Shown here: piece by piece, positions 5,868 to 6,807 of the stretch | Position numbering within the stretch: the stretch's first letter is position 1 | Layout of the letters: each line of letters opens with the position of its first letter | NCBI GenBank assembly: GCA_903926695.1 | Contig: CAIYKK010000101.1 | Coordinates: 1-6,807, forward strand | DNA from: an uncultured Burkholderiales bacterium | Lineage (GTDB): Bacteria; Pseudomonadota; Gammaproteobacteria; Burkholderiales; Burkholderiaceae_C | Length of the DNA: 6,807 bases | Reading direction: 5' to 3' | Notes under the pieces: generated by a model | Told to the model about the DNA's origin: nothing | What the model saw: only the letters and a program-made list of their open reading frames with translations | Databases searched by the model: none | Position numbers and translations under genes: made by a program

Positions 5868-6638
5868 ATGCACACCGAGTACACATTGCCTTCCAGCAGC
5901 CATCTGGTGCTGATCCCCAGCTACAACGCTGGCGCCAAGGTCTATGAGACCGTGGCGCAGGCCCGCGCCCATTGGAATCCGGTGTGGGTGGTGGTCGATG
6001 GCAGTACCGACGGCACAGCGGCCGTTCTGCAGGAAATGGCAGCTCGGGACGACGGTCTGCGGGTTTTTGTGCTGCCGCAAAACCAGGGCAAAGGTGCGGC
6101 GGTGTTGTATGGGCTGGACCAAGCTGCGCAACAGGGTTTCACCCATGCCTTGTGCATGGACTCCGACGGCCAGCACCCGGCGAACCTGATCGAAGCGTTC
6201 ATGCAGTGCTCTCAGGCGACGCCTGCGGCCATGGTGCTTGGCGTGCCGGTATTCGATGCCAGCGCACCGGCGTTGCGCGTGCAGGGGCGCAAGATCTCCA
6301 ACTGGTGGGCCAATCTGGAAACCTTGTGGGCTGGCATTGGCGACTCGCTGTATGGCTTTCGTGTCTATCCGGTGGAGCCGTTGCGCCGTGTGATGCGGGG
6401 CCAGCGCTGGATGCGCCGTTTTGATTTTGACCCCGAGGCTGCCGTGCGCTTAAGCTGGCGCGGTGTGCCGCCGGTCAATGTGCCCGCGCCGGTGAAGTAT
6501 TTGCAGGCGCACGAGGGCGGCGTTTCGCATTTCAACTACCGCCGTGACAACTTGCTGCTGACCTGGATGCACATCCGCTTGATGGTTGGGTTCGTGCTGC
6601 GTCTGCCGATGCTAGTGATGAGAAAACTGGGCCGTTGA
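5868..6638 (+). CDS. Family 2 glycosyltransferase
   Basis: A 256-residue GT-A-fold protein. Residues 13-22 (LVLIPSYNAG) form the first strand and nucleotide-binding turn, VVVDGSTDGT (41-50) holds the sugar-nucleotide-binding aspartate D44, and MDSDGQH (97-103) is the DxD-type metal site. NQGKGAAV (72-79) is also typical of the dolichol-phosphate-mannose-synthase-like group. The C-terminal part carries FDFDPEAAVRL (185-195), GVSHF (218-222) and a basic hydrophobic tail (about 230-256) that may lie against the membrane. A GGAG at 5856-5859 precedes the ATG by 8 nt, and the gene starts 3 nt after the acyltransferase stop, so the two form one operon. In some aryl polyene clusters a glycosyltransferase and an acyltransferase domain are fused in one protein; here they are adjacent genes. 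Donor sugar and acceptor are unknown. Confidence 0.9.
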   Translation: MHTEYTLPSSSHLVLIPSYNAGAKVYETVAQARAHWNPVWVVVDGSTDGTAAVLQEMAARDDGLRVFVLPQNQGKGAAVLYGLDQAAQQGFTHALCMDSDGQHPANLIEAFMQCSQATPAAMVLGVPVFDASAPALRVQGRKISNWWANLETLWAGIGDSLYGFRVYPVEPLRRVMRGQRWMRRFDFDPEAAVRLSWRGVPPVNVPAPVKYLQAHEGGVSHFNYRRDNLLLTWMHIRLMVGFVLRLPMLVMRKLGR

Positions 6639-6662
6639 ATCAGCCCGAATGCGCAGAGGCCT

Positions 6663-6807
6663 ATGTCCACTTCAGTCTTGTTTTATCTTCTTCGTGAGCG
6701 ACTTTCTTGGTGCAAGCAAGTCAGGGTGCCGGAGCCTGATCTGGTGATGGAAAGCGTGGCGCAGACCGCTTCTTTTACGCAGGCGGGCGATCAGGGCGGG
6801 GTGCTGG
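6663..6807 (+). CDS. Start of an unidentified plus-arm gene (cut by the window edge)
   Basis: A frame opens at the ATG at 6663 and runs to the right edge without a stop (48 codons), 24 nt after the glycosyltransferase stop. AGAGG at 6655-6659 could be its ribosome binding site, although its spacing is only 3 nt. The product begins MSTSVLFYLLRERLSW and contains SFTQAGDQGGVL near the visible end. I cannot name the family with confidence. The latter stretch faintly recalls the N-terminus of some SAM-dependent methyltransferases found in polyene-type clusters, but only from memory. Its position makes it likely part of the plus-arm operon. Confidence 0.55.
   Translation, partial: MSTSVLFYLLRERLSWCKQVRVPEPDLVMESVAQTASFTQAGDQGGVL

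Overview
The window is a GC-rich (roughly 60%, estimated by eye), densely coded chromosomal stretch. Codon use, protein style and gene types suggest a betaproteobacterium, most likely Burkholderiales/Comamonadaceae. That placement is an inference from general resemblance. I see no tRNA, rRNA, CRISPR array, insertion sequence or phage gene.

Left part (1-1396, + strand): the 3' end of an AAA-family ATPase gene, open at the left edge, is followed 62 nt later by a small ferritin-like/rubrerythrin-like gene with a good ribosome binding site. Nothing in the sequence links them to the lipid genes on the right.

Junction (1397-1564): two sets of genes converge here. It holds a 9-bp GC hairpin after the ferritin-like gene. 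It also holds a branched element, an 8-bp closing stem enclosing three small hairpins, that on the minus strand ends directly in a run of seven T. This looks like the intrinsic terminator of the minus-strand operon.

Middle and right part (1565-6807): a divergent type II fatty-acid-synthase-like gene set. The minus arm, read from 3598 down to 1565, encodes an acyl carrier protein, a FabF-like beta-ketoacyl-ACP synthase (GTG start) and a FabZ-like hotdog dehydratase; the last two overlap by ATGA. The plus arm, from 3818, encodes a second FabF-like synthase, a PlsC-type acyltransferase, a family 2 glycosyltransferase and the start of a seventh, unidentified gene. The arms share a 219-bp intergenic region (3599-3817) rich in inverted repeats, with a candidate -10 box for each direction.

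In the likely scheme, the ACP carries a chain, the two synthases extend it and the dehydratase introduces double bonds. The acyltransferase and glycosyltransferase would then move the chain onto a sugar or lipid acceptor at the inner membrane. This gene combination resembles aryl polyene (APE)/xanthomonadin-type clusters, but ketoreductase, ACP-loading ligase and exporter genes would have to lie outside the window. The product is therefore not established. A 15-codon mini-ORF exactly bridges the second synthase and the acyltransferase, touching both by TGATG overlaps.
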